Assembly (NCBI RefSeq): GCF_012912105.1
Contig: NZ_QMEA01000062.1
Coordinates: 17,549-81,548, forward strand
Source: Brasilonema sp. UFV-L1
GTDB lineage: Bacteria > Cyanobacteriota > Cyanobacteriia > Cyanobacteriales > Nostocaceae
DNA length: 64,000 nt
Direction: 5' to 3'
Made by a program: the position numbers and the translations under genes. This document shows positions 1 to 10,541 of this stretch, in pieces (the first letter of the stretch is position 1; each line of letters opens with the position of its first letter). Below the pieces are notes generated by a model. That model made no database searches. It was given only the letters and a program-made list of their open reading frames with translations, and was not told the DNA's origin.

Positions 1-2552
1 TCGACAACCTGAGTTGTTCCCAGTTCCATCGCTTGCACAACCTCGGTTGTTTCCCGTTGGATGTTCTCGACAATTTGTTCAATTTCTGTGGTTGCTGCAG
101 CACTGCGGGCTGCTAATTCCCCAACTTCCTCTGCGACAACGGCAAAACCTTGACCTTCCTCACCTGCACGTGCGGCTTCAATTCCTGCATTAATCGCAAG
201 TAAGTTGGTTTGCATGGAAATCTGATTGATTAATGCCACGACACGTGAGATTTGTTGCGTTGATTCTCCCAAGCGCTTAACTTTTTTGGTGGTTTCGCCC
301 ACTGTTTCGCGCAAATACAAAATGTTTTGCACTGTCATATCCATTGCGATGCCACTTTTTTTAGCAGTTTGGGCGGCGCTATTGGCAATTAAAGCTGCTT
401 GTTGGGCGCTTTGAGCAACATATTCAATTGATTGGGTCATGTTATCAACTGCATCTAGTGTGTGGTTGATTTCTGCTGCTTGAGTCAGTGCTTCCTCTGC
501 GAGTTGATGGATTGCCCCGGAGTTTGTCCCAATTGCTTCATTGACTTGGGTGGCGGTTTGTTGAACTTGAGTGACAATCAACCGCAAACTTTCAACGATA
601 GAATTGAAAAAGTCAGCAACTGTGCCAATTTCTCCCGCTGTCACTTCAGCACGCACTGTTAAGTCACCACTGGCTGCACCCTCAACTTCAGAAAGAAGTT
701 CCAAAAGTTGCATTTGCAGAGTTTCTTTTTCTTGGCGTTCGTCTCTGGATACTCTTTCTGCGATCGCCCTTGCTTTTTCTACCTCTTCAAGAAGCTGTGC
801 TTGTTCTAGAGCATAGCCGACTTGGGTAGCTAGTTGTCTAAACAAATCTATCTCCGGTTGTTGCCAATTCCGGGGACTTTCGCAGTGATGAGCAATGATT
901 AAGCCTACCAGTTCTCCTTCGAGAATAATTGGTGCGACCAAATTTGCCTTCACAGCAAATTTTTCCAACATTTTGATGTAACACTCTGCGTTGCTGAGGT
1001 TATTATCTTGATAAATATTAGATATTGCTCGTACTCGACCATCTTTATAACTTTCTGCGTAACGTTCTCGAAAACAAGGATCATCGATTCGAACTCCTAA
1101 CATTCTTGGTAATCCAGCCGTAACTGATTCAGCGACGACATTTCCATCTAAGGTTTCTAAATTGAATTTATAAATGAGAACCCTGTCTGTTTTTATTGCT
1201 TGACGAACTTCTCTGACAGCTGTTTTGTAGATGTCCTCTACTTTGAGACTTCTACGAGTACGCAGGGTAATATCTGTTAGTAACCTTGCCTTTTCTGTGT
1301 CTAGCGCTTGTTGTTTCACCAGGGTTTGGAGTTGCGACGCCATTTGATTGATGTTATCGCTCAAAATGCCGAACTCGTCTTGTGATTGTACTTCCAAACG
1401 GGTACTGAGCTCTCCTTTACCGAGTTTTGCCACTGCTGTGGTTGCTTTCGTAATTGGTTCTGTGATTCGTTTGGCTAACCAGACTGCAATTAACGCAACA
1501 ATTAATGCTGTCAATCCTGTTCCAACTGCAACTGTTAACAATAATTGTCTTTGAGCGTCAAATGCTATTGCTGTGTCTGTCGCTAGAATGAATCGCCAAT
1601 TCAAATTCGGCAATCCATCTTGTGTTCTGGATGAGTAGCTAACAAGTTGCTCTTGGTTATCAGTTTGATTAACACTAATAAAAGTATCGTCTTTTTTTAC
1701 TTGCTGTTCTAAGCCAGGAAAATCTGATTTAGCACTATTACCTATATATTTCTTGTCCGTTGCCAAGAAGATTTTTCCCGTTCCATCAATCAAGTAGTAC
1801 TTGTGCCCTGATTGTGCATAATTTTTAATGACATTATCTAGAGCTTTTACGGGTATCTTCGCTCTGACTACGGCAATTGTTTCTCCTGTAGAACTTTTGA
1901 TAGGTGTTGCAATCGTAATACGAGACTCACTTATGTTTTTTGTGACTTCTGGTTGACTGATGTAAAAACGGTCATTTTGCCGTATTGCTTTAAAGTCCTG
2001 ACTACTGCTTTGATTAGGAATTAAGTTTCCCTGAGATTGTGCAATCACATCACCGTTTAAGTTAAGTATCACAATGCTGTCATAAACTTTATAAGTATCT
2101 ATAAACTTATCCAGCAATGCTTGCTTTTCCTTTTGAGAGAGAGTATTGCTTAGGTTAGAATTTGTGAAGATTGGTAGATTAGATGTAAGTTGAATATTGT
2201 GATACCGTTCTGTCATGAAACGGTTCACTTTGTCTGCTAAACCTTTGGCTTCTGCTTGTTGAATTTGAGAAATTTTATTCGTTAAGGAGTTATTCGCAAC
2301 AAAGTAAACAAGTGCTCCAATTGCTAAGACAGGAAGTGTGCCAATAGCGATCGCCAGTAATGTCGCTTTGGTACCTAAACTTAGCCGCCGCAAGGTTGAA
2401 GATGCGCGATTTGGTGTCATCTGATGAGCAGATTCAGGATTCACCTCGTGAGCCAATTTTTTGCCATTGTTATTCGTGACATTTTCAGATGACGAAACAG
2501 ATGCTCCATTTTGAGTTTCAATATTTTTAGCTGGATCAGTTTTATTAAACAT
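1..2552 (-). CDS. hmpD: Methyl-accepting chemotaxis protein (HmpD/PilJ-like), 3' end outside window
   Basis: Membrane chemoreceptor that would signal to a CheA-like kinase through CheW. I translated the minus strand: ATG at 2552 follows a good AGGAGA ribosome site. After a polar N-terminus comes a TM helix (about residues 64-88), a long extracytoplasmic sensor region, a second TM and HAMP (about 350-405), a GAF domain (about 430-585), a HAMP-like segment, then the MCP signalling domain with its conserved hairpin ([17 protein letters not shown]) near nt 110-170. About 850 residues are visible and no stop is reached. It is last of four co-oriented genes; in Nostoc the next gene would be the CheA-like hmpE. 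The family is clear. The hmp name rests on gene order and the PilJ-like GAF-containing layout. Confidence 0.88.
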   Translation of the reverse strand, partial: MFNKTDPAKNIETQNGASVSSSENVTNNNGKKLAHEVNPESAHQMTPNRASSTLRRLSLGTKATLLAIAIGTLPVLAIGALVYFVANNSLTNKISQIQQAEAKGLADKVNRFMTERYHNIQLTSNLPIFTNSNLSNTLSQKEKQALLDKFIDTYKVYDSIVILNLNGDVIAQSQGNLIPNQSSSQDFKAIRQNDRFYISQPEVTKNISESRITIATPIKSSTGETIAVVRAKIPVKALDNVIKNYAQSGHKYYLIDGTGKIFLATDKKYIGNSAKSDFPGLEQQVKKDDTFISVNQTDNQEQLVSYSSRTQDGLPNLNWRFILATDTAIAFDAQRQLLLTVAVGTGLTALIVALIAVWLAKRITEPITKATTAVAKLGKGELSTRLEVQSQDEFGILSDNINQMASQLQTLVKQQALDTEKARLLTDITLRTRRSLKVEDIYKTAVREVRQAIKTDRVLIYKFNLETLDGNVVAESVTAGLPRMLGVRIDDPCFRERYAESYKDGRVRAISNIYQDNNLSNAECYIKMLEKFAVKANLVAPIILEGELVGLIIAHHCESPRNWQQPEIDLFRQLATQVGYALEQAQLLEEVEKARAIAERVSRDERQEKETLQMQLLELLSEVEGAASGDLTVRAEVTAGEIGTVADFFNSIVESLRLIVTQVQQTATQVNEAIGTNSGAIHQLAEEALTQAAEINHTLDAVDNMTQSIEYVAQSAQQAALIANSAAQTAKKSGIAMDMTVQNILYLRETVGETTKKVKRLGESTQQISRVVALINQISMQTNLLAINAGIEAARAGEEGQGFAVVAEEVGELAARSAAATTEIEQIVENIQRETTEVVQAMELGTTQVV

Positions 2553-2617
2553 TAAGATATTCTCCTATGCTGGTGAATGAAAATACGAAAAATTCAGTGT
2601 TCTCTTTGGAGTACACC

Positions 2618-3115
2618 CTAATCACTGCGGAGAATAGAAGATTGCACAATTGCTTGTGCATCTAAGACAAGTAATATTTCACTTTGTTGAACAACGCAAC
2701 CACGTAGATAAGGGATTAAACTGGCTGCCACTTGTCCCATAGGAGAGCGAACCTCTTCAGGCATAAACTTAGTGGTACCTTGTATCTCTTGTACGACCAA
2801 GCCTAAAAGTACTGAATCTACCCGGATAATCACTACATTATACTGCCGAAGCCTGCTATCTAGATATTCTAGATTGAACATCTTTGGTAAATCAACCACC
2901 CAAACTATGCGACTGCGCCAGTTCATCAATCCTATGATACAGCTAGGCATATTTGGCATTGATGATATGGTCTCAACAGGCACAACAACTGCTTCTTGGG
3001 TGTGTCTCATTGGTAGAGTGGCAGATGTATGTCTATTTAGCCGAAACTTAAGATAGCCATCCCCCAAGCTATTTTGATTTTGTTTTAGAGAGAGTGCTAG
3101 TTTGGAACTATTCAT
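2618..3115 (-). CDS. hmpC: CheW-like coupling protein (HmpC)
   Basis: Small cytoplasmic scaffold expected to couple the receptor to the histidine kinase. The 165-residue product is one CheW domain: hydrophobic strands, an IIGLMNWR segment matching the CheW 'GLxNxRG' region, and a late LRGCVVQQSEILLVLDAQ strand. I prefer ATG at 3115; a TTG at 3124 would overlap the hmpB stop by 4 nt and is possible if translation is coupled. It lies between hmpB and hmpD, about 65 bp before hmpD, in one operon. Confidence 0.85.
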   Translation of the reverse strand: MNSSKLALSLKQNQNSLGDGYLKFRLNRHTSATLPMRHTQEAVVVPVETISSMPNMPSCIIGLMNWRSRIVWVVDLPKMFNLEYLDSRLRQYNVVIIRVDSVLLGLVVQEIQGTTKFMPEEVRSPMGQVAASLIPYLRGCVVQQSEILLVLDAQAIVQSSILRSD

Positions 3116-3120
3116 TTGAT

Positions 3121-3498
3121 TCAAATGACTACTGATTTAATTGCTCGTAGGAGCTGCTCTCGAGTGTAAGGTTTTGTTACATAGGCGTCAGCGCCTTGTC
3201 TCATTGCCCACAATCGATCAATCTCCTGATTTTTAGAACTGCAAATGACAATCGGCACTTTTTGAGTAGCCGGATTTCTCTTGAGAGAACGACACAACTC
3301 AAAACCGCTCATTCCCGGCATAACCACATCAGTGACGATCACGTCTAGGTTTTGTGACTGTGCTTTTTCTATTGCTTCCTTTGCACCAGTGGCTTGAATC
3401 ACGTTATAACCACTTTCTACGAGATAATGGCTCATCAGTTCCAATTCACTGGGCGAATCTTCAACAATCAAAATTGTGCCAAGCAAAGTAATACTCAT
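3121..3498 (-). CDS. hmpB: CheY/PilH-like single-domain response regulator (HmpB)
   Basis: Stand-alone receiver domain of 125 residues that would take phosphate from the operon's CheA-like kinase. Visible are the acidic pair after ILIVEDSPSE, the phospho-acceptor Asp in VIVTDVVMPGMSG, the conserved Ser/Thr region (IVICSSK) and the Lys in YVTKPYT. The start is ATG at 3498 with GGAG about 10 nt upstream. It follows hmpA by about 65 bp and nearly abuts hmpC. In Nostoc punctiforme the orthologue position is hmpB. There is no output domain, so it acts by protein contact or as a phosphate sink. Confidence 0.88.
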   Translation of the reverse strand: MSITLLGTILIVEDSPSELELMSHYLVESGYNVIQATGAKEAIEKAQSQNLDVIVTDVVMPGMSGFELCRSLKRNPATQKVPIVICSSKNQEIDRLWAMRQGADAYVTKPYTREQLLRAIKSVVI

Positions 3499-3564
3499 CC
3501 CTATATCTCCTATACAATTAAATGTACTTTATAAAACTCTATGACTGTTCTTTTCCTCTCGACT

Positions 3565-4635
3565 TCAATGACCAAGATGTTTAAACACCATTTTCAACAA
3601 ATCTGATTGAGTAAAGGGCTTAGTCAAATACCCTGAAGCTCTCACCATTTTTGCCTTTGCTCTGTCTATAAATCCTGTTCTGCCAGTTACCATAACAATA
3701 GGGATATTCTTAAAAGCTGAATGCCTCCGCAACAAAGAACATAGCTCATAGCCATCTAAATTAGGCATTTCTACATCTAGTAAAATCAGGTCAGGCTTGC
3801 TGCGGAGAATTTGCATCAAAGCTTTGACAGGATCGTTGATCATTACAACTGAAAATGTGCTTTCATCTAAAAAGTGCTTGATAGAGTTTAAAACTGTGGG
3901 GCTATCATCTATACAGGCAATTGTGTATGTATTTTTGCCACGAGGTTGTTGTAAATCTTTGTTGTTGTTCAGATGAGAAGTCTCAAAATTGTTGTGATTT
4001 GGCAATTGTTCCCCGACTTTGACTTGATTATGCTGCATTGCAGGAACTTCAGTGCTAGGTATAAGTTCGGAATTCACTTGCGTATCAATCGTTGATTGAG
4101 TCTGTTGGTGATTGCGTAACTGTTTTTGACAATGTTCTACAAGTAATCGCAAGTCCAAACGACAGAATTTTGGTAATTCATTTAAAGAAGTTTCACTTTT
4201 AAATTCATAGCTTCCTTGTTTTATTATGAGAAATGACTCCAGGACTTCTTTGGCCAATTCATCTATCAAGACAGCTGCTTGCGGAGGAGTAATATATTCT
4301 TCATTAACTAACCAGCAAATAGCTTGATAATCTGGTTGTGACGTTGACTGATTCGCTGTGTTTTGCTCAAATATGGGCCTTAGCCGCATAAGAGATGTAC
4401 TCGTAAGATTGTTTGTTTGTTGGTCCAAGCGACTCAAAATATTTTCAAGCCGCTCAAACATTTTATCTGAAGAGGCATAAACTAGTTTACCGTCTTCTAG
4501 ATAGATTGACCAAGAAACCGATTCTGTAAATACTTGTAAGCACCCTGTAGCACGCCGACTTGTTAATTGTGCTAGTAGAGATAGCGGGTGTAGTTTCTGA
4601 AAAAACTTGTAGCTACCTATAGGAGTTGTGCTCAT
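3565..4635 (-). CDS. hmpA: PatA/PilG-like response regulator with PATAN domain (HmpA)
   Basis: First gene of the chemosensory operon, 356 residues. The N-terminal about 170 residues are a PATAN (DUF4388) domain (start LHPLSLLAQLTSRRATGCL). A Gln/Asn-rich linker (about 175-235) leads to a C-terminal receiver with acidic IDD, phospho-Asp in ILLDVEMPNLDG, and Lys in YLTKPFT. PatA-type regulators are typical of cyanobacteria, and the copy at the head of hmp-type loci is needed for hormogonium motility in Nostoc. The linker composition suggests flexibility. The ATG at 4635 lacks a strong ribosome site. About 1 kb without genes precedes it. Confidence 0.86.
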   Translation of the reverse strand: MSTTPIGSYKFFQKLHPLSLLAQLTSRRATGCLQVFTESVSWSIYLEDGKLVYASSDKMFERLENILSRLDQQTNNLTSTSLMRLRPIFEQNTANQSTSQPDYQAICWLVNEEYITPPQAAVLIDELAKEVLESFLIIKQGSYEFKSETSLNELPKFCRLDLRLLVEHCQKQLRNHQQTQSTIDTQVNSELIPSTEVPAMQHNQVKVGEQLPNHNNFETSHLNNNKDLQQPRGKNTYTIACIDDSPTVLNSIKHFLDESTFSVVMINDPVKALMQILRSKPDLILLDVEMPNLDGYELCSLLRRHSAFKNIPIVMVTGRTGFIDRAKAKMVRASGYLTKPFTQSDLLKMVFKHLGH

Positions 4636-5676
4636 TTTGCTTTTACTTGGGCTAAATTCTTGCTAATGTGAGCTAAATTTATGCAGGGTTTTTCTACAAT
4701 TTCATTGAAACGGTTAAAAACTTTTGTTATAAAAAATACAAAAGCCTAGCTTTAAGATTTGCGGAAAAACTCAGTGTTAGCACCCTTTTATCTGGATAGA
4801 AAAACCTCAGATAATTCGCAAATTGCAGTGAAATTTACTAACTTATACTGAGATTAGCAGACATCTTTACACGACAAGTAAAAAAAATGTAAAGACTAGA
4901 TGAAGCCATGAGACTTAGAGTAAACCTTTTCTAATGGCAACCGAAATAATACTGCTTTTTTTATTCAGTCCAACCCTGCTATCTTTAGTACTCGTACCTA
5001 AGTATAGTACGGTTTTTAGAACCTGCGTAAATCTCAGGTCTGTTTTGCTAGTACAACAGTATTTTTACTTGTCAAATCTGTAAAGTATAACATAAAAAAT
5101 CCAGACTACAGAACACTGCCACTGTCTTTTATATACTTCACAGCCTTAATTTGCCAATGATATGACTCATACAACTTTGACAGACCGAGAGTTGAAGTTT
5201 ATACGAAAAATTTTTTAACTATAAGAATGACAAGAAAATTCTAACGACCGTTGAATTTATATTTCGTTGTATTAATTGTCATTGTAGTGGTCTTTCTTGA
5301 GATGATTCTACGGTCAAAAATACACGATACACGGTGCTTTTTAAAACATGTTTATACTTAGCTTGCTTTGATTTCAAATCAATATTTTTCCAGAAAAATC
5401 AAGATTGCTTGGTTTGAGTCTACACATTTCCCACTTTCGGGACAAATTTTCTGTGTATGGAGGTGTATGGAGGTGAGTCGCGTGGAAATTTGCTCAAATC
5501 CTAGTTTGAAAGGACTTATTCTTTTGCCACATAGAAGAATTCAGCCTATTTGACTCCCTTATTCAATTTTGAATTTCAAGAATTTAAAGAGAGTGAAGCA
5601 ATGAATAGCCCTGTCTTGTACGGGTAGACCGAAAAACACCTGCAAAGATAACCACTAAGCGTGCTAATTTTTATAG
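4636..5676. other. Long AT-rich intergenic region upstream of hmpA
   Basis: About 1.04 kb lies between the hmpA start and tRNA-Leu. I see only short, unconvincing reading frames. A short plus-strand frame from 4934 encodes about 49 mostly hydrophobic residues with no recognisable family. The region most likely holds a long regulated leader or promoter region for the hmp operon. I could not identify a specific sigma-factor motif by eye. Confidence 0.4.
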
Positions 5677-5758
5677 TGCGGATGAAAGGACTTGAACCTT
5701 CACGCCTTGCGGCACTAGAACCTAAATCTAGCGCGTCTGCCAATTCCGCCACATCCGC
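5677..5758 (-). tRNA. tRNA-Leu (anticodon UAG)
   Basis: On the minus strand the 82-nt sequence folds as a class II tRNA. The 7-bp acceptor GCGGATG pairs with CATCCGC, with discriminator A. The anticodon stem CTAGA/TCTAG encloses loop TTTAGGT, giving anticodon UAG. A long variable arm (TGCCGCAAGGCGT) is followed by a T-arm with GGTTCAAGTCC. CCA is not encoded. The long variable arm and UAG anticodon identify leucine. Confidence 0.97.
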
Positions 5759-6002
5759 ATTAGTAGTCTATATTATCATAACAAAGTCATCTGTTGCAAC
5801 ACCTAACGATTAATTATAAGGAAGGCTGGCTGAAAACCCTTGAGGAACAGGCGCATAGCGCCGTATTCCCCCTAAGAGGGGAGGTAAGATCAAAACTTGG
5901 ACGAAAGTCACGCGTTGAGGCACTCGCCTATGAGTAAACAAACCCAGTCCACACCACAGCAGCGCTTGTTTCACTATCTACCAAGCACTAACCAGAGAAT
6001 CA

Positions 6003-7199
6003 TCAGCTTTGACTAAATACCGCAACACGAGGTAAACGGTGCTTAAAACCACAGAGAATTTCCCAAGAAATTGTATTTAATTGATTTGCCCAATCTTCAG
6101 CAGTAATTTCTTCTTTTCCCTGTGTTCCAAGTAGAGTTACGACTTCGCCTTCCTGTACATCTGGTAATGCACTGACATCTAGCATCAACTGATCCATTGT
6201 AATTGTGCCAATCTGCGGCACTCGTTGACCACGAATTAACACTTGCATTTTATTGGAAAGATTGCGAGGAACACCATCGGCGTAACCAATTCCTACCACA
6301 GCAAGGCGGAGTTCGTCTGAAGCAACAAATTGATGACTGTAGCTGACACCAGTTCCAGAGGCAATAGTTTTTACTTGTGTGACTCGCGCTTTAACTTGTA
6401 AAACAGGTTTCAAGTCTATGCTTGAGCGCAAATGCTCAGCTGGGTAAAGTCCGTGAATTGCTAAACCTACACGCACAATATCATAATGCAATGCTTTATC
6501 GGTTAGGGTTGCAGCTGAATTTGCCAGATGTAGGCAAGGCGGTTGTATGCCTATTGTCTTGAGTTGGGCAATTGCTTGCTCAAACCTTTGCTGCTGCTGT
6601 ATCATAACTGTGCGGTCGAGACTATCTGCCGTTGCTAAGTGAGAATATATACTAGCAATAGTCAGATGGGGTAACCGTTGTACAAGCTGAACAAACTCAG
6701 CAGCCTCGCGCCAATTGGTTCCTAACCTAGACATTCCTGTATCTAATTTCACGTGTACAGGTAGTGAAGTCTCGGTATTGATGGTTTCTAAAGTATTGGA
6801 AAAAACTAAAGCTTGTTTAGGACAAATCAATGTTGGTTGAAGTTTCCATTTGGCGATCGCATGAATTTGTTCTGGGGTATGAGTTGCACCCAAGATCAAA
6901 ATTGGAGCTTTCATTCCTGCTTCTCGCAATTGAATTCCTTCTGGAACTGTCGCGACTCCTAACCAACTTGCTCCAGACTCTAACACAGTTTGGGCGACTG
7001 TAACTGCTCCATGTCCATAAGCATCAGCTTTCACCACCGCCATCAGCTGGGTGTAGGGTGAGAGTATCTTTAAAAGCTGCTTGACGTTGTACGACAATGC
7101 TGACAAGTTAATTTCTACCCAAGCACGTTGCGACAACCAGGGGTAGGTATCTAACTGCTGATTAGAGGTTAAACTGGAAGTTTGCTCGTGACTCAACAT
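6003..7199 (-). CDS. alr: Alanine racemase
   Basis: PLP enzyme interconverting L- and D-alanine for peptidoglycan. The product has 398 residues, the usual length. The N-terminal TIM barrel carries the PLP-lysine motif VVKADAYGHGA (about residues 56-66). The C-terminal domain carries the catalytic Tyr region (GVSYSHQ), VGIGYADGVPR and TMDQLMLDV. ATG at 7199 is preceded by AGGAG. It appears monocistronic. An extra N-terminal tail of about 25 residues (Gln/Ser/Thr-rich) precedes the conserved RAWVEINLSAL start, so a slightly shorter protein is possible. Confidence 0.95.
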   Translation of the reverse strand: MLSHEQTSSLTSNQQLDTYPWLSQRAWVEINLSALSYNVKQLLKILSPYTQLMAVVKADAYGHGAVTVAQTVLESGASWLGVATVPEGIQLREAGMKAPILILGATHTPEQIHAIAKWKLQPTLICPKQALVFSNTLETINTETSLPVHVKLDTGMSRLGTNWREAAEFVQLVQRLPHLTIASIYSHLATADSLDRTVMIQQQQRFEQAIAQLKTIGIQPPCLHLANSAATLTDKALHYDIVRVGLAIHGLYPAEHLRSSIDLKPVLQVKARVTQVKTIASGTGVSYSHQFVASDELRLAVVGIGYADGVPRNLSNKMQVLIRGQRVPQIGTITMDQLMLDVSALPDVQEGEVVTLLGTQGKEEITAEDWANQLNTISWEILCGFKHRLPRVAVFSQS

Positions 7200-7626
7200 C
7201 TTGAATAACTCCTATCACACCACTGTTTGGCTTCTAAATCATTTACATTATTCTTACTGTTAGAAGCCTAATCGTGATCTCTGGTCGAAGTTTACCTCTA
7301 ATTTTGGAGTCGGCACAAGATCATGAGGGCACACCCAAGGATGCTTATTTGCTCACGCCCTTGAGAAAATCTATGTAAATTTAGGAGAACTCTCCCACAC
7401 TGGCTTCTGTGCTTAGAACTCAAACCAAAAATAACTTAACTGTTTGGAAAAATTTAAACCTTGATTCATAAGCGTTTAAGGGATTCCAAAAGGTAACTTA
7501 TTCTTGCAGAATGCCTTAGCAGTCTTTTTATTTTTCAGTTTTGCCGGATGTATAATTTTTTTTCATCACCAAAGCAGAATATAATTGTGTTAATATATGT
7601 AAAATTAATAGCTTGAGCGCTAATCA
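7200..7626. other. Divergent intergenic region between alr and the HNH gene
   Basis: This 427-bp AT-rich region separates two divergent genes and should hold both promoters. A T-rich stretch and near-consensus TATAAT-like segments (about 7550 and 7580) are visible upstream of the HNH gene. I see no coding potential and no clear hairpin. Confidence 0.4.
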
Positions 7627-8124
7627 ATGGGGAAAGTTTTAGTTCTAAACGCCTCTTACGAACCGCTCAATATCACGAGCTGGCGGCGAGCTGTCGTGTT
7701 ACTCATTAAAGGCAAAGCTGAGCGAGTAGAATTCAGTCACAAGCAAGTCTACCTGGGCTTTCCACTTCCGACGGTTATTAGGTTACGTCACTATGTGCGC
7801 GTTCCCTATAAAGAGATTCCTCTCACTCGTCGGAATATACTACACAGGGACGGTCACACTTGCCAGTATTGCGGTTACACGGGAGATGATTTGACATTGG
7901 ATCATGTCGTACCGCGATCGCGCGGGGGCGGCGATACCTGGGAAAACATTGTTACAGCATGTGTCCGCTGCAATGTGAAAAAGGGTAATCGTACGCCCAG
8001 TGAAGCTCACATGATGTTGCGTCATACTCCGCGCCGACCTTACAGTAGTCTCTACTTTGAGGTCAGCAAACATCTCAAAAGTGGTATGCATCAAGAATGG
8101 CAAAAATATGTTATAGGTCTCTGA
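7627..8124 (+). CDS. HNH endonuclease-domain protein
   Basis: Protein of 165 residues from a family widespread in cyanobacteria. The N-terminal half (VLVLNASYEPLNITSWRRAV) is typical of these small HNH proteins. The HNH/zinc domain has C79xxC82, the D92-H93 pair in LTLDHVVPRSRGG, N107, and C112xxC115. The metal-binding and catalytic residues therefore look intact. The physiological substrate is unknown. It stands alone, with a hairpin terminator overlapping its stop codon, and shows no sign of being an intron or mobile-element gene. Confidence 0.88.
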   Translation: MGKVLVLNASYEPLNITSWRRAVVLLIKGKAERVEFSHKQVYLGFPLPTVIRLRHYVRVPYKEIPLTRRNILHRDGHTCQYCGYTGDDLTLDHVVPRSRGGGDTWENIVTACVRCNVKKGNRTPSEAHMMLRHTPRRPYSSLYFEVSKHLKSGMHQEWQKYVIGL

Positions 8125-8167
8125 CAATTTCTGCTGGTTTTAAACAAGGCAGTTGTCAGTTTTTTTG
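8121..8167 (+). terminator. Rho-independent terminator after the HNH gene
   Basis: CTGACAA (8121-8127) pairs with TTGTCAG (8153-8159). An inner CTGC/GCAG pair extends the stem, and a run of seven T follows. The left arm overlaps the HNH stop codon. Confidence 0.8.
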
Positions 8168-8537
8168 CTTTATTGACCTTGCTTGGTGATTGTAGCTTAT
8201 CTACAGTTTTTTGTGGGCTTTAACCTTTGAAGCTGATAGAAAAGCTTGAACATCTGCGAGTCTATCGAGAGCAACTTATCTAGTATAGCACATATTAATG
8301 TCAAAACAAGCAGGGTGCGTCCCAAACTCTACCAAAAAAGAAAAGGTAGTTGCTCCAAGCATTTTCCTGGAAGGTTGTTGCTTATAAAATATTGACAAAA
8401 AATAGACTGGAAGATACAGTTTACAGTTTTGATATTTTGCAAAGATCATAGTAGTCATGTATGGCTGAAGTATTAAATGACAAAATCTCGTATTTCTAAA
8501 CAAAAAAAGGAGCCTCACACTTATAAAAACGTTTCAT
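8168..8537. other. Intergenic region upstream of the DHH phosphoesterase gene
   Basis: About 370 bp without convincing genes; the minus-strand frames are short and unlike any family. An AAAAAGGAGCC segment lies about 25 nt before the next ATG, far for a ribosome site. Confidence 0.4.
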
Positions 8538-9818
8538 ATGCACTTTAATTCTTCTCTTACTCAGATTGAGAGTTTGCCGTTGACGGGTGACCCTACTCCA
8601 GATGATTTTGAAACGGACAAAGATTTAGTGGAACTTCCACTAACTAAGCACTCAGGTACAGCATTAGCAAATGATGGTCCTTCTCTGAGTCAGCGTAACA
8701 ATTCATTGGTAAATCAGAAATCAGAAGAACTGCACAATACGTTTCTTGCACATAAACAAGAACGCCAACTAGTCATTCTTCAAGATTTTCCTGACCCTGA
8801 TGCCTTATCATCTGCTTGGGCTTACCAGTTAATTGCTCAGCAATACGACATCAAATGTGACATCATTTACGCTGGTGCATTGAGTCACCAAGAAAATATT
8901 GCTTTGGTCAAGCTGACTGGCTTACCTGCCCAGCGTTGGACACTACAAACACTCAAAGGCAAGGACTTATCTTCCTACCAAGGTTTTGCTCTCATAGATA
9001 ACCAAGGAACGACTTCTCAGCTAGTACCTTTAGTACAAGAGGCAGGAATACCAATAGTGGTGGTGATCGACCATCACAGTTTACAAAGTGACATCAAATC
9101 AGATTTTTTTGATGTTCGTCCTTCTGTACGCGCGACAGCAACGATTTTTACACAGTACTTACAGACCGGGTTGCTGACTCTAGATAGCAGCATAAATCAG
9201 CACGTCAAGTGCGCAACAGCCTTGATGCATGGCTTGCGATCGGATACTAATAGACTGATGCAAGCACAGGAAGAGGATTTTATGGCTGCAGCGTATCTGA
9301 GCAGATTTTATGACGCGCAGTTGCTGAACGCTATTCTACAGGCGAATCGTTCTAAGCGAGTCATGGACGTGATAGAGCGATCGCTCAAAAACCGCATCGT
9401 GCAAAATAATTTTTCGATAGCTGGTGTTGGTTACTTACGTTACGATGACCGCGATGCCATCCCCCAAGCGGCAGATTTTCTTGTGACAGAAGAAAACGTC
9501 CATACAGCCGTCGTCTACGGAATCGTTCACGATGAAGATGAGGAGCTAGAGGTGATTATTGGTTCCCTGAGAACTAGCAAACTGACCCTCGATCCTGATG
9601 AGTTTATTAAAGAAGCGTTTGGTCAAGATAGCAGCGGACGCTTTTTCGGGGGTGGACGGATAAGCGCAGGTGGCTTTGAAATTCCGATGGGTTTCTTATC
9701 TGGAGGTAATGAAAATTCTGCTTATGCGAAGATGAAATGGGAAGTTTTCGATTCTCAGATTAAGCAGAAGCTCCTGAGATTGGTCAATCCGAAAGATAAT
9801 CCAATACAGCCGGAGTAG
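8538..9818 (+). CDS. DHH-family phosphoesterase (NrnA-like oligoribonuclease/pAp phosphatase)
   Basis: Cytosolic metal-dependent phosphoesterase expected to degrade nanoRNA or pAp. The product has 426 residues. An N-terminal tail of about 75 low-complexity residues precedes the DHH core, which shows DFPDPDALSSAW, ALIDNQG and the signature VIDHHS. The DHHA1 C-terminus has the FGGGRISAGGFEIPMG glycine motif. The sequence supports the family strongly; the exact substrate is inferred from NrnA homologues. It precedes the sixA-like gene by about 110 bp that contains tandem repeats, so co-transcription is possible but uncertain. Confidence 0.87.
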   Translation: MHFNSSLTQIESLPLTGDPTPDDFETDKDLVELPLTKHSGTALANDGPSLSQRNNSLVNQKSEELHNTFLAHKQERQLVILQDFPDPDALSSAWAYQLIAQQYDIKCDIIYAGALSHQENIALVKLTGLPAQRWTLQTLKGKDLSSYQGFALIDNQGTTSQLVPLVQEAGIPIVVVIDHHSLQSDIKSDFFDVRPSVRATATIFTQYLQTGLLTLDSSINQHVKCATALMHGLRSDTNRLMQAQEEDFMAAAYLSRFYDAQLLNAILQANRSKRVMDVIERSLKNRIVQNNFSIAGVGYLRYDDRDAIPQAADFLVTEENVHTAVVYGIVHDEDEELEVIIGSLRTSKLTLDPDEFIKEAFGQDSSGRFFGGGRISAGGFEIPMGFLSGGNENSAYAKMKWEVFDSQIKQKLLRLVNPKDNPIQPE

Positions 9819-9825
9819 ATGAGAT

Positions 9826-9899
9826 GGGGAGCAGGGGAGCAGGGGAGCAAGGAAGTGGGGGAATTTTTGACTCCTGACTCGGTGACTCCTGACTCCTAC
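9826..9899. repeat. Short tandem repeats between nrnA-like and sixA-like genes
   Basis: Three copies of GGGGAGCA (9826-9849) are followed by imperfect GACTCCT units (about 9868-9899). The latter are the opposite-strand form of the GGAGTCA array at 33300. They belong to the short tandemly repeated repetitive (STRR) class common in heterocystous cyanobacteria. Confidence 0.8.
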
Positions 9900-9931
9900 C
9901 GAGTAAATGAGATGAGGAGACAAATATCTCA

Positions 9932-10426
9932 GTGGAACTGTATTTAATTCGTCATGGAATTGCTGAAGAAAGGCGAGTGGATATCAAAGATGAGGAACGT
10001 TCGCTGACCAAAGAAGGTCGCCAAAAAACAGAGAAAGTTGCCGAACGATTGAAAAAGCTAGGTTTGCATTTTGACTTGATCGCGACTAGTCCCTTAACAC
10101 GAGCTCGCCAAACAGCAGAAATTTTGATATCTACTGGGCTGAGTTCTCAGCTAGAGGAATGTTCTTACCTTGGTCCAGATGGCTGTCTTGAAAGTTGGGT
10201 TTTGAACTGGCTGAGTCCAAAAACTTATTCATCCGACAGCCAACTTGCTTTAGTTGGACATGAACCAGATTTGAGCACTTGGGCAGAAATTCTTCTATGG
10301 GGACAAGCTAAAGCAACCTTAGTTTTGAAAAAAGCGGGTATGATCGGGGTAAAACTACCAGAAAAAGGCTCCCCTCTGGGTCGTAGTCAGATGTTTTGGT
10401 TGACGCCACCCAAGTACTTGCTCTAA
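9932..10426 (+). CDS. sixA: SixA-like phosphohistidine phosphatase
   Basis: Small histidine phosphatase of 164 residues. The catalytic RHG motif is at the N-terminus (LYLIRHGIAEER). SPLTRARQTAEIL carries the conserved Arg, and the second catalytic His is in LVGHEPDLS. SixA proteins remove phosphate from phosphohistidine in Hpt domains or PTS proteins. The substrate here is unknown. The start is GTG at 9932. Confidence 0.86.
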   Translation: MELYLIRHGIAEERRVDIKDEERSLTKEGRQKTEKVAERLKKLGLHFDLIATSPLTRARQTAEILISTGLSSQLEECSYLGPDGCLESWVLNWLSPKTYSSDSQLALVGHEPDLSTWAEILLWGQAKATLVLKKAGMIGVKLPEKGSPLGRSQMFWLTPPKYLL

Positions 10427-10541
10427 CAGTGGGGTAACGTTTCTGAAAGAATTTTTAGGAGAACGGATACTGTTATGGTAATAACAATTTCTGGTAAGTT
10501 AGCCTGAAAAAATCTTTCACAAAAAAGCAGATGGTGTTGCC

